A stretch of DNA of 64,000 nt from JBFGFX01 sp965232455. GTDB taxonomy: Bacteria > Pseudomonadota > Gammaproteobacteria > Steroidobacterales > Woeseiaceae. A model generated the notes under the pieces. The model was not told the DNA's origin. It worked only from the letters and a program-made list of their open reading frames with translations, and did no database searches. A program made the position numbers and the translations under genes. Shown piece after piece: positions 53,790 through 62,780 of the stretch (within the stretch, counting starts at the first letter, position 1; each line of letters opens with the position of its first letter). The stretch lies in assembly GCA_965232455.1 (NCBI GenBank), contig OZ246981.1, positions 310,001-374,000 on the forward strand, in the 5' to 3' direction.

Positions 53790-54623
53790 ATGGCCGATCT
53801 GCACGGGAAAACTCTGTTTATAAGCGGCGGCAGCCGCGGAATCGGGCTTGCTATAGCGCTGCGCGCGGCGCGGGACGGCGCAAACGTCATCATCGCCGCG
53901 AAGACCGCCGAGCCGCATCCCAAGCTGCCTGGCACCATCTATACGGCCGCGGAAGACATCGAAAAGGCGGGCGGTCGGGCGTTGCCGGTCGTCTGCGATA
54001 TACGGTCGGAGGAGCAGGTCGAAGCGGCGGTTGCCGCCGGCGCCGAGAAATTCGGCGGTATCGATGTATGCATCAATAATGCAAGCGCCATACTGCTGCG
54101 ACCGACCCTGCAGACCTCGATGCGACGATTCGATCTCATGCACCAGGTGAATACGCGCGGCACCTTTCTCGTGTCGAAGACCTGCGTCCCCCACCTGCTG
54201 AAATCCGAGAACCCGCACATCCTCAATCTTTCGCCGCCGCTCAATTTGGAGGAAAAATGGTTTGCGCCACACGTCGCCTATAGCATCGCCAAGTACGGAA
54301 TGAGCTTGTGCGTGCTCGGAATGGCGGGTGAATTCCGCGAGCAGGGCGTCGCGGTCAACGCGCTGTGGCCGCGTACCGCCATAGCTACCGCCGCCGTGCA
54401 AAACCTGCTGGGCGGCGACGAACTCATCAGGCGCTCCCGCAGGCCCGAGATAATGGCCGACGCAGCACACGTCATCCTGACCCGGCCAAGCCGCGACTGC
54501 ACCGGCAACTTTTTTGTCGATGACGAGGTGCTCGAGAGCGAGGGTGTCACCGACCTGAGGCACTACGCGATCGACTCGTCGGCCGATCTGGCGCCGGATT
54601 TTTTCGTCGAACCGCGCGCCTGA
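53790..54623 (+). CDS. SDR-family oxidoreductase, HSDL2-like
   Basis: The 277-residue short-chain dehydrogenase has ISGGSRGIG, CINNAS and the catalytic YSIAK. The stretch ILNLSPPLNLEEKWFAPHVAYSIAKYGMS and the C-terminal VDDEVLESEGVTDLRHY are typical of HSDL2-type SDRs linked to acyl-CoA metabolism. An ATG two codons upstream (53784) is too close to AGGA to be favoured. Confidence 0.9.
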   Translation: MADLHGKTLFISGGSRGIGLAIALRAARDGANVIIAAKTAEPHPKLPGTIYTAAEDIEKAGGRALPVVCDIRSEEQVEAAVAAGAEKFGGIDVCINNASAILLRPTLQTSMRRFDLMHQVNTRGTFLVSKTCVPHLLKSENPHILNLSPPLNLEEKWFAPHVAYSIAKYGMSLCVLGMAGEFREQGVAVNALWPRTAIATAAVQNLLGGDELIRRSRRPEIMADAAHVILTRPSRDCTGNFFVDDEVLESEGVTDLRHYAIDSSADLAPDFFVEPRA

Positions 54624-54641
54624 CGGCAGGAAGATCCGTTC

Positions 54642-55715
54642 ATGGCACGGCGTCAGGACCAGTTCGAGGGTACGCGCGATGTGCGTGAGGCGCACAGCTT
54701 CGACGTCAATCGTCTCGATGAGTATCTTCGCGCCCATGTGGGCGCTTACCGCGGACCGCTGAGCGTCAAACAGTTCAGGGGCGGGCAATCGAATCCTACC
54801 TATCTGCTGGATACGCCGGATGCCCGGTACGTCATGCGACGCAAGCCGCCGGGAAAACTGCTGAAGTCCGCACACGCGGTTGACCGCGAGTTTCGCGTCA
54901 TCAGCGCGCTCTACTCGGCCGGTTTCCCGGTGCCTCGACCGTTCTTATTGTGCGACGACGACGACATCGTCGGCACCATGTTCTACGTAATGGAATACGT
55001 ACGCGGCCGCATCTTCTGGGATCTCGACCTGCCGGATTGCACGCCGGACGAACGGCGAGCGATTTATGATCACGTCAACCAGACGATTGCGCGTCTGCAC
55101 GGCTTCGACTATCGAAAAATCGGCCTGGACGGATACGGGAAGCCAGGCAACTATTTTGCAAGACAGATCTCCCGCTGGTCCAAACAGTACCTTGCGTCGG
55201 AAATCGGCAAGATCCCGGCAATGGACCGCCTGATAGACTGGCTGCCGGAGCACATCCCGGAAGACCACACCGAGAGCGTCGTGCACGGCGACTATCGTCT
55301 GGACAACCTGGTGATTCATCCCACGGAGCCCAGAGTTATCGCGGTTCTGGACTGGGAACTGTCCACGATCGGCCATCCGATCGGAGATTTCACCTACCAC
55401 CTGATGGCGTGGCAGATGCCGGACATCGGTATCGGCTCCACCGGTCTTGCGGGAAAGGATCTGACGTTGCTCGGCATACCGAGTGAAGAAGACTACGTCG
55501 CCGACTATTGCGCACGTACCGGCCGCAGCGACGGCATCGCGGACCGCGATTTTTACGCGGCCTACAATTTCTTCCGTATCGCGGCAATTCTGCAGGGTAT
55601 CGCCGGTCGCGTCAGGGACGGTACCGCTGCCAGCGCGCACGCCAACCGGGCGGGCAAGGCCGTGCCGGCGCTTGCGGAACTCGGCTGGCAATACGCGAAA
55701 CGCTCTGGCGCATGA
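54642..55715 (+). CDS. ACAD10/11-type phosphotransferase family protein
   Basis: The 357-residue protein has an aminoglycoside-phosphotransferase-like kinase fold. Blocks are FRGGQSNPTYLLDTPDARYVMRRKPPG (nucleotide loop and Lys), VHGDYRLDNLVIHP (catalytic Asp) and VLDWELSTIGHPIGDFTYH (metal Asp). It resembles the kinase half of ACAD10/ACAD11, which act on 4-hydroxyacyl-CoAs in other organisms. The neighbouring acyl-CoA genes support a similar role here, by inference. Confidence 0.9.
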   Translation: MARRQDQFEGTRDVREAHSFDVNRLDEYLRAHVGAYRGPLSVKQFRGGQSNPTYLLDTPDARYVMRRKPPGKLLKSAHAVDREFRVISALYSAGFPVPRPFLLCDDDDIVGTMFYVMEYVRGRIFWDLDLPDCTPDERRAIYDHVNQTIARLHGFDYRKIGLDGYGKPGNYFARQISRWSKQYLASEIGKIPAMDRLIDWLPEHIPEDHTESVVHGDYRLDNLVIHPTEPRVIAVLDWELSTIGHPIGDFTYHLMAWQMPDIGIGSTGLAGKDLTLLGIPSEEDYVADYCARTGRSDGIADRDFYAAYNFFRIAAILQGIAGRVRDGTAASAHANRAGKAVPALAELGWQYAKRSGA

Positions 55716-55783
55716 TTCTCTGGCCATACGTTGAGCGGTGACGTTCACGATGCTGCAGAGCGTCGAGGAAATCGCCCACCGGT

Positions 55784-55852
55784 GCGGGCTCCTACGATCG
55801 GATCGTAAGCTTGGCGAAAGTGTTGTGGGAGCCCGTCCCGACGGGCGACCCG
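55784..55852. repeat. REP-like palindromes in inverted pair
   Basis: Two REP-like units lie head to head. The first contains GGGCTCCTAC and the hairpin TACGAT/ATCGTA (55793-55807). The second begins TTGTGGGAGCCC and has GCCCGT/ACGGGC arms (55831-55846). They fill the gap between the convergent phosphotransferase and acetyltransferase genes and resemble the BIME pairs of other gammaproteobacteria. Confidence 0.65.
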
Positions 55853-55853
55853 C

Positions 55854-56333
55854 TCAGCCTGCGGTTGCCCGGCCCAGCCGTTTGCCGAATACCACGGCAG
55901 TTTCACGGCGATCGTAATACGCGCGTATTTCGCCCAGTCTCCGATAGCCGAGACGCTCGTAAAACGCGTGTGCCCGGTCGTTGTTGGCGCGCACTTCGAG
56001 TTGGACGTGCTGCATGCCGGCTGTGCGACAGGACTTCTCCAGCCATTCCATCATGGCGCGCCCAATACCCGAGCGGCGCTGCTTCGGGGCAACCGCCAGC
56101 AGGTGCAGGTGGGCTTCCAAATCGCCGAATTTCATTATCGCGAACCCGACGACCTCCCCGGCTATCGTGGCAACCAATACAACCGTTTCCGGGTCGGAAA
56201 TCGAACGTTTGACGCGACTCGACGTCCATCGCCAGCGCAGGCCGTGTTCGACCTGCAATCGAGACAGGTTTGCGATCAGTGGCGCCTCCGATACGTGTGC
56301 GAGGCGCAGCGTTGCCGTTTCCTTTGATAACAT
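55854..56333 (-). CDS. GNAT N-acetyltransferase, RimI-like
   Basis: The 159-residue protein has the acetyl-CoA loop LLAVAPKQRRSGIGRAMMEWLE, then VQLEVRANNDRAHAFYERLGYRRLGEIRAYY, the pattern of RimI-type ribosomal-protein alanine acetyltransferases. It could acetylate an N-terminal amine, but many similar enzymes have other targets. It is the only minus-strand gene inside the acyl-CoA cluster. Confidence 0.88.
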   Translation of the reverse strand: MLSKETATLRLAHVSEAPLIANLSRLQVEHGLRWRWTSSRVKRSISDPETVVLVATIAGEVVGFAIMKFGDLEAHLHLLAVAPKQRRSGIGRAMMEWLEKSCRTAGMQHVQLEVRANNDRAHAFYERLGYRRLGEIRAYYDRRETAVVFGKRLGRATAG

Positions 56334-56478
56334 CGCCTGGTTCGCGATTCCCGGGTCCTAACTCCTGAACGGCACATCGTAAGCCAACTTGCCGCCCCGA
56401 TACCACCGCCATAGAATCGCGTCCATCGTAATGCCGCTCCTATCGTGAAGGCTCCGGGCGGACTTGGGAAGGGACTGA

Positions 56479-57333
56479 ATGCCGATAGACTACAATACGC
56501 TGGTCGGAGCCGCCGTCGACGACGAGCTCCGCGTGTATTCCGAAACGGACTGCATGCTGTACGCGCTTGGTGTCGGGTTCGGCGCGGACCCGCTCGACAG
56601 GCGGGAGCTGCCGTACGTATTCGAGGGCGCCGCGTTGCGTACCATTCCGACGATGGCAAGCACCCTGTTGTCGTCCTCTTTCATATCGGGCTGTGGCTGG
56701 GACTACAGTCGGGTCTTGCACAGCGAGGAACGAATGTCCCTGTACCGGCCGCTGCCGCCGGCCGCTCGATTGTTGGCAAATCGGCGCGTGGTCGCGGTGC
56801 ATGACCTCGGCGAGGGGAACGGCGCCCGCATTATCCTCGAAACGGAAGTGCGTCTTGCGAAGGACGATACGGTGCTGTTCAATTTGGAGCGGACGCTCAT
56901 TGCGCGTGCAGACGGCGGTTTCGGCGGGCCGGCGGGCAAGGCCCCGGCCGTCCACGAATTGCCGTCAAGAGAAGCGGACCTCAGCTGCAAGGCGCCCACT
57001 CGGCCCGACCAGGCGCTGCTGTTTCGTCTCGGAGACGATCTGAACCCCCTGCATGCGGATCCGTCCCTGGCGCGCCGCGCCGGCTTCGAGCGTCCGATAC
57101 TGCAAGGACGATGCACCTACGGCATCGCCTGCCGATCGATTTTGCAGACCATTTGTGACTACGATTTCACGCTGATATCGGGGTTTGATGCGCGGTTTAC
57201 GGCGCCGGTCTATCCTGGCGACACATTGACGACCGAGATGTGGCAGGACCGCAATATCGTGTCCTTTCGCTGTGTTGTCGAAGCGCGCAACTCGGTTGTG
57301 CTCGACAACGGCCGTTGTACCCTGGCGGCGTAG
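56479..57333 (+). CDS. MaoC-type enoyl-CoA hydratase 2
   Basis: The 284-residue protein has two hotdog halves. The C-terminal one carries the hydratase-2 motif RLGDDLNPLHADPSLARRAGFERPILQGRCTYG, with the active Asp and His; LHG is replaced by LQG. It hydrates trans-2-enoyl-CoA to (R)-3-hydroxyacyl-CoA. GGGAAGGGA precedes the ATG. Confidence 0.9.
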   Translation: MPIDYNTLVGAAVDDELRVYSETDCMLYALGVGFGADPLDRRELPYVFEGAALRTIPTMASTLLSSSFISGCGWDYSRVLHSEERMSLYRPLPPAARLLANRRVVAVHDLGEGNGARIILETEVRLAKDDTVLFNLERTLIARADGGFGGPAGKAPAVHELPSREADLSCKAPTRPDQALLFRLGDDLNPLHADPSLARRAGFERPILQGRCTYGIACRSILQTICDYDFTLISGFDARFTAPVYPGDTLTTEMWQDRNIVSFRCVVEARNSVVLDNGRCTLAA

Positions 57334-57401
57334 CGAACGTACGTAGCGGCAGGCCGTCCGAGCTACGGTCTGCTGATATTCGACATCAAAGGAGTAGCGC
57401 T

Positions 57402-58196
57402 ATGGCGGACCGGGTTACCGTAGAGATCAACAATCACGTTGCACAGGTAGTCTTGAATCGTCCCGACAAACACAACGCCGTCGATCACGCGATGTTCGAT
57501 GCATTGACGGAAACGGCGGAGTCGCTTGGCGCCGACGGTTCACTACGTGCGGTTGTCCTGTGCGGCAAAGGTGAAAATTTTTGCGCAGGCATCGACGTCA
57601 GCGTCTTTCAGGGAGGCGCATTCGACCCGGCAAGCATGCGGCCGCGCGATGGATCGCCGGCCAACTATTACCAGAGCGTCGCGTATCTTTGGCGCGAGAT
57701 GCCGGTGCCGGTGATTGCCGCTCTGCACGGCGCGTCGTTCGGCGCCGGTTTGCAGATCGCCCTGGGGGCGGATCTGCGTTTCGCCAGCCCCGCGGCAAAG
57801 CTCAGCATCATGGAAATAAAATGGGGCATCATTCCGGACATGGGTATTTCGACCACTCTGCCGGCTCTCATGCCAATTGACGCGGCGCTGGAACTCGCGT
57901 GGACCGGCCGCGTCGTCAGCGGCGAGGAGGCTGCCGCGCTTGGCCTCGTCACGGCGGCCGTTGGCGACCCGCTGGCGTCGGCGATGGACGCGGCCGCGCA
58001 AATTGCCGCCAAGTCCCCGGACGCAATTCGTGCAACCAAAACACTTTTCAAGGAGGCGTGGGCGGATCGCGATACGGCGCTGCTGCGTCGCGAAGCGGAA
58101 TTGCAGATGCGCGTGATGGCGTCCCCGAACCAGAAGGAAGCGGTCATGGCCAATCTGCAAAAACGGGATCCGGATTTCGGCGACCCGGTCGTTTAG
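57402..58196 (+). CDS. Crotonase-family enoyl-CoA hydratase/isomerase
   Basis: The 264-residue protein has the crotonase opening VTVEINNHVAQVVLNRPDKHNAV and the oxyanion loops CGKGENFCAGIDVS and ALHGASFGAGLQIALGADLR. The first catalytic Glu of classical hydratase is Gln118; the second (Glu138) is kept and Asp146 follows in WGIIPDMG. This pattern points to an isomerase-like or unusual hydratase. AAAGGAG precedes the ATG. Confidence 0.9.
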   Translation: MADRVTVEINNHVAQVVLNRPDKHNAVDHAMFDALTETAESLGADGSLRAVVLCGKGENFCAGIDVSVFQGGAFDPASMRPRDGSPANYYQSVAYLWREMPVPVIAALHGASFGAGLQIALGADLRFASPAAKLSIMEIKWGIIPDMGISTTLPALMPIDAALELAWTGRVVSGEEAAALGLVTAAVGDPLASAMDAAAQIAAKSPDAIRATKTLFKEAWADRDTALLRREAELQMRVMASPNQKEAVMANLQKRDPDFGDPVV

Positions 58197-58202
58197 CCGG
58201 TG

Positions 58203-58557
58203 TAGGAGTCCCTCCTGACGATCAACCAACGACGGGGATTTGAGCAACGGCAGTCTGGCATTGGTGGCAAGGATTGCTGGCGCGGAGCTCTTTGGTGGAA
58301 TGGCTCCCTTCGGTCCGCTTTATTTCCACCAAAGAGCTCCCCACCAGCAATCCCCCAAACTTCAGTGCTCGTCTCCGCCACCAACTTGAAGCCTGACTGC
58401 CACGGGCATCAATCGGCGTAGTGAGCTGGCCTTGTCGTTGGGGAGCTCTATAGGGGAAATAAAGCGGACCGAAGGGAGCCATTCCCCTATAGAGCTCCCC
58501 AACGACAAGGCCCAACAGTCCGCGAAAGCGTTGGTCGACCGTCAGGAGGGACTCCTA
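58203..58557. repeat. 355-bp mosaic palindromic element with complementary loops
   Basis: Outer inverted repeats 58203-58231 and 58529-58557 match at 27 of 29 positions and start with the REP-like TAGGAG. Hairpin A has arms 58271-58299 and 58325-58353 (27 of 29 match) and loop 58300-58324. Hairpin B has arms 58428-58457 and 58483-58512 (30 of 30 match) and loop 58458-58482. The 25-nt loops of A and B are exact reverse complements. It lies between convergent crotonase and tetR genes. No transposase is present. Confidence 0.9.
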
Positions 58558-58589
58558 GAGGTAATTGAGCGCTTGAGGCGTCGCCTGAA

Positions 58590-59189
58590 TCAGCCTCGCG
58601 ATTCCGCGGCCAGACCGCGCGTCAGGATCTCGGGAAACTCGGCGACGATGTTTGCCGCCATTGCCCTGTTGCCGTGATGCCACTTCGGTATCCAGTTGAT
58701 CGATCCCATGATCGCGTTGCCGGTCATGCGCACGTCACACGGTCTTATACTCGAGTCCGCGATGCCCGCTTCGAGTATTCCCTCGAACGCGGCGCTGTGA
58801 CGTCGCGAGATCTCCAGGATTTCGTTGCGGTGGCTCGGCTTCAGAGACGGGATCTCGCTCATGATGGCGACCGGCCCGCGGTCGCCGAGCATGATGTCGA
58901 CGTGATACCGGATGTAGAGTCGCGCCTGCTCCAAGCCGGACTCGCCGTCGGTTTTCGCGCGGTCCATGGCTTCGCGCCCGAATTCACCGGCGCGGAGATA
59001 ACACTGATAAACGAGCTCTTCTTTGTTCTTGACGTAATAATAGAGCGCCGCATCGGTCAGCTTGAGGTGTTTGGCCACGTCCTTGAGCGAGGTGCCGCTG
59101 TACCCTTTCTCGTTGAAGCAGGTTGCGGCGGCCTTCAACAGCCGGTCACGCTGGGCGCTGAAACGGGTTTCTTCGGCAATAATGGCCAT
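58590..59189 (-). CDS. TetR/AcrR-family transcriptional regulator
   Basis: The 199-residue protein has the TetR helix-turn-helix: RDRLLKAAATCFNEKGYSGTSLKDVAKHLKLTDAALYYYVKNKEELV. The C-terminal two-thirds is a helical ligand domain, probably for an acyl-CoA by context. It is divergent from icmF with 139 bp between starts and probably represses icmF and/or itself. Confidence 0.93.
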   Translation of the reverse strand: MAIIAEETRFSAQRDRLLKAAATCFNEKGYSGTSLKDVAKHLKLTDAALYYYVKNKEELVYQCYLRAGEFGREAMDRAKTDGESGLEQARLYIRYHVDIMLGDRGPVAIMSEIPSLKPSHRNEILEISRRHSAAFEGILEAGIADSSIRPCDVRMTGNAIMGSINWIPKWHHGNRAMAANIVAEFPEILTRGLAAESRG

Positions 59190-59223
59190 AGGCCCTTGAG
59201 TTCCTGGGATGGGTGCATTATTT

Positions 59224-59235
59224 TAATCTAGATTA
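59224..59235. promoter_or_regulatory. Probable TetR operator between tetR and icmF
   Basis: TAATCTAGATTA is a perfect 12-bp palindrome in the very AT-rich divergent gap (59217-59280). TetR proteins bind palindromes of this kind overlapping promoters. Which gene it controls is inferred. Confidence 0.5.
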
Positions 59236-59328
59236 GAATTTTTTCAATACTAGAACTATCTGATTTTATTAATTATTTTGCCGATCTTGCGGCAAATTCC
59301 GGCGCACAGCCATCGGAGAATGAGACGA

Positions 59329-62300
59329 ATGAGTACCGCCGCCAGTGATCTCCCTCGTACCTCCGGGAAACGAAGCTCCGCGCCGCTGCGTTTCGTCACC
59401 GCCGCGTCGTTGTTCGACGGGCATGACGCGGCGATCAACATCATGCGCCGCCTCATTCAAGCTCAGGGCGCCGAGGTCATCCATCTCGGTCACAATCGAA
59501 GTGTTGACGACATCGTTCGCGCCGCGATCCAGGAAGACGCCGACGGCATTGCGATCAGTTCCTATCAGGGCGGACACAACGAATTCTTCCGCTACGTTAT
59601 CGATCGTCTCAAAGAGAGCGGCGCCGAGCATATCCGCGTCTTCGGCGGCGGCGGTGGAACGATCACGCCGGAAGAAATAACTGCGTTGATGCAATACGGC
59701 GTCGAACGCATCTACCATCCGCACGACGGCATGGCCATGGGCCTGGAGGACATGATCCGTGATCTGATTGCGCGTACGGAGAGTGCGCGTATCGAGACGA
59801 CCGCGCGGACGGACGCGGCCATCGACGATGAGATCGGCATCGCGGCGACGGTGTCCGCGATCGAAGACGGCGTTTACGACCAGGCCACCCTCGAAAAGCT
59901 GCGTAAGGCCTGGCGGGTAAAAGCGGCGAAAGTTCCGGTCATCGGCATTACCGGAACCGGCGGCGCGGGTAAGAGCAGCGTAACCGACGAGATTCTGAAC
60001 CGCTTGTTGGCCAGCTTCCCGGACAAGCGTATCGCACTGCTGGCGGTGGACCCGACGCGTCGGCGGACGGGCGGGGCATTGTTGGGTGATCGCATACGCA
60101 TGAATTCGCTGCGTTCGCCTCGTGTATTCATGCGCTCGATCGCAACGAGGCGACAGCATCTCGCGACGAGCGAAATGCTCGGCGATCACATTCTCTTTCT
60201 GAAATCCCTGGGATTCGATCTGATCATCGTCGAGACGGCCGGCATCGGACAAAGCGACAGCGAGGTTGTCGATCTCGTCGACTTTTCCGTTTACGTGATG
60301 ACCAGCGATTACGGTGCGGCGAGCCAGTTGGAAAAGATCGACATGCTCGACTACGCCGACCTGGTGATCCTGAACAAGTACGACAGGCGCGGTGCGGAGG
60401 ACGCGCTGCGCGACGTACGCAAGCAGTGGAAGCGAAATCGCCTCGAGTTTGCGATGCCGGATGCCGACGTTCCGGTGTATCCGACCATTGCAAGTCAGTT
60501 CAACGACCCTGGCGTAACCTGGATGTTCAAGGAGCTGTGCCGCCGGTTTTCCGAGAAGCTGGGACTGGCCGCGGAGGCGTGGGACAGCAAGCTAGAGATC
60601 GGGGACAAAGAACCGCGCGCGCTCGCGATCATCCCGGGAAACCGTATCCGTTACCTCGCGGAAATTAGCGAACAGGGCCGGCTGACAAACCGATCCATTG
60701 CAGAGCAGGCGGACGCCGCCAGCCGACTGCAGAGTCTTTACGACGTTCTGACCGAATTGGCCGATCCCGAACTGCCGCAGGCGTTCGCGGGCTACGGCAA
60801 AACGGCGCTGGCGGATACGTCGGACGCCTCGCGGGCCATTCTCCGGCAACGTTACCAGGAGACGCTCGGGGAATTGAGCAGCGAAGCCGTCGAACTGCTG
60901 AAAGCCTGGCCGCAGCGCAAGGAAGCGACGCGCAGCGACCGTTACAGTTACACGGTGCGCGGCAAAGAGGTGACGGGAGCGAACTATCGCGAATCGCTGA
61001 GCCATCTGAAAATTCCAAAAATCGCCACACCCGCCTATCGCGATTGGGGAGAACTTCTGATTTTCCTCATGAAGGAAAATCTTCCGGGCGCATACCCGTA
61101 TACCGGCGGCGTGTATCCGTACCGCCGCCATGGAGAGGACCCGACGCGCATGTTCGCCGGCGAGGGTACGCCGGAGCGAACGAATCGACGTTTTCACTAT
61201 CTGTCGCAGGGGCAGCCCGCCGCGCGGCTGTCAACCGCGTTCGACTCGGTGACGCTGTACGGCGAGGATCCGCACGAGCGCCCGGACATCTACGGCAAGG
61301 TCGGCAACTCCGGAGTATCCATCGCCACGGTCGACGACATCAAAAAGCTCTATTCGGGTTTCGATCTCTGTGACCCCAAGACCTCCGTGTCGATGACCAT
61401 CAACGGTCCCGCTCCGATGATACTGGCGTTCTTCATGAACGCCGCAATTGATCAGCAGGTTGAAAAACATCTGAGAGAATGCGGACAGTGGGACGCCGCA
61501 AGCGCGAAGATCGACGAGTTCTTTGCCGACAAACACCGCCCGCGTTACGACGGCGAACTGCCGCCGGGCAATGATGGTCTTGGTCTTGGCCTGCTAGGCA
61601 TCTCAGGCGACAAACTCGTGTCACCCGACGTCTATGCGAAGATCCGGGCGGCGACGCTCAGTGCGGTCCGCGGCACCGTGCAGGCCGACATCCTCAAAGA
61701 GGACCAGGCGCAAAACACCTGCATCTTCTCGACGGAGTTCGCGATGAAAATGATGGGTGACGTCCAGCAGTACTTCATCGACAACAACGTGAGAAATTAT
61801 TACAGCGTTTCGATCAGCGGCTACCACATCGCCGAGGCCGGGGCCAATCCGATCAGCCAATTGGCGTTTACGCTGTCGAACGGTTTCACCATTGTTGAGT
61901 ATTATCTTGCGCGCGGCATGAACATTGACGAGTTTGCGCCGAATCTGAGTTTCTTTTTTTCGAACGGCATGGACCCCGAGTACAGCGTGATCGGCCGGGT
62001 TGCCCGTCGAATCTGGGCGAGGGCGATGCGGGAGCGCTACGGCGCCAGCGCTCGCAGTCAAATGCTCAAATATCACGTGCAGACATCCGGTCGCAGCCTG
62101 CATGCCCAGGAAATCAGTTTCAACGACATCCGCACAACCTTGCAGGCGCTGTACGCGTTGTTCGACAACTGCAACAGCCTGCATACCAACGCGTTCGACG
62201 AGGCGATTACGACGCCGACCGAACAGTCGGTTCGCCGCGCCGTTGCGATTCAACTCGTGATCGCGCGAGAGCTGGGGCTGAACTACTGCGAAAATCCGTG

Positions 62301-62772
62301 GCAGGGCTCCTTTGTCATAGACGAGCTGACCGACCTGGTCGAGGAAGCGGTGTATCAGGAGTTCGAGAGAATTTCCGAACGAGGCGGCGTGCTCGGTGCG
62401 ATGGACACAATGTATCAGCGCGGCAAAATTCAGGAGGAGAGTCTCTATTACGAGAGTCGAAAACACGACGGCTCTCTCCCGCTGATCGGCGTGAACACGT
62501 TCCTGCCAAAAGAAGGCCAGGAAGAGGAAGTGCACGAGATGGAGCTGATTCGCTCGACCGAAGGTGAAAAACAGGCGCAAATCAACAGCGTTCGGGCCTT
62601 CCAGGCGCTGCATGCCGACCAATCGGAACGGGCCGTCCGGGCCCTTCAGACCGTTGCGCGGGCGCGTGGGAACATTTTCGATGAACTAATGGACACAGTG
62701 AAGTCGAATTCACTGGGCCAGATATCCGCAGCGCTCTACGCCGTCGGCGGCGAGTATCGCCGCAACATGTGA
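59329..62772 (+). CDS. icmF: Fused isobutyryl-CoA mutase (B12-dependent)
   Basis: The 1147-residue protein has three parts. An N-terminal cobalamin domain contains ASLFDGHDAAIN with the cobalt ligand His32. A MeaI-type GTPase chaperone has GTGGAGKSS (residues 209-217). A C-terminal mutase domain binds the acyl-CoA. At two substrate-binding positions it has Phe609 (RMFAGEG) and Gln795 (DQAQNTCIF), where methylmalonyl-CoA mutase has Tyr and Arg; this fits isobutyryl/n-butyryl-CoA interconversion by IcmF. An alternative ATG three codons upstream is too close to GGAG. Confidence 0.94.
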   Translation: MSTAASDLPRTSGKRSSAPLRFVTAASLFDGHDAAINIMRRLIQAQGAEVIHLGHNRSVDDIVRAAIQEDADGIAISSYQGGHNEFFRYVIDRLKESGAEHIRVFGGGGGTITPEEITALMQYGVERIYHPHDGMAMGLEDMIRDLIARTESARIETTARTDAAIDDEIGIAATVSAIEDGVYDQATLEKLRKAWRVKAAKVPVIGITGTGGAGKSSVTDEILNRLLASFPDKRIALLAVDPTRRRTGGALLGDRIRMNSLRSPRVFMRSIATRRQHLATSEMLGDHILFLKSLGFDLIIVETAGIGQSDSEVVDLVDFSVYVMTSDYGAASQLEKIDMLDYADLVILNKYDRRGAEDALRDVRKQWKRNRLEFAMPDADVPVYPTIASQFNDPGVTWMFKELCRRFSEKLGLAAEAWDSKLEIGDKEPRALAIIPGNRIRYLAEISEQGRLTNRSIAEQADAASRLQSLYDVLTELADPELPQAFAGYGKTALADTSDASRAILRQRYQETLGELSSEAVELLKAWPQRKEATRSDRYSYTVRGKEVTGANYRESLSHLKIPKIATPAYRDWGELLIFLMKENLPGAYPYTGGVYPYRRHGEDPTRMFAGEGTPERTNRRFHYLSQGQPAARLSTAFDSVTLYGEDPHERPDIYGKVGNSGVSIATVDDIKKLYSGFDLCDPKTSVSMTINGPAPMILAFFMNAAIDQQVEKHLRECGQWDAASAKIDEFFADKHRPRYDGELPPGNDGLGLGLLGISGDKLVSPDVYAKIRAATLSAVRGTVQADILKEDQAQNTCIFSTEFAMKMMGDVQQYFIDNNVRNYYSVSISGYHIAEAGANPISQLAFTLSNGFTIVEYYLARGMNIDEFAPNLSFFFSNGMDPEYSVIGRVARRIWARAMRERYGASARSQMLKYHVQTSGRSLHAQEISFNDIRTTLQALYALFDNCNSLHTNAFDEAITTPTEQSVRRAVAIQLVIARELGLNYCENPWQGSFVIDELTDLVEEAVYQEFERISERGGVLGAMDTMYQRGKIQEESLYYESRKHDGSLPLIGVNTFLPKEGQEEEVHEMELIRSTEGEKQAQINSVRAFQALHADQSERAVRALQTVARARGNIFDELMDTVKSNSLGQISAALYAVGGEYRRNM

Positions 62773-62780
62773 ATCTCGAT

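Noticed and set aside
53064..54875. 603-codon open frame on the minus strand
   Set aside because: It is antisense to mccB, the SDR and the phosphotransferase, all with clear family motifs. The product has no recognisable domain; long antisense frames are common in GC-rich genes.
61621..62622. 333-codon minus-strand frame
   Set aside because: Antisense to the mutase domain of IcmF; product has no family resemblance.
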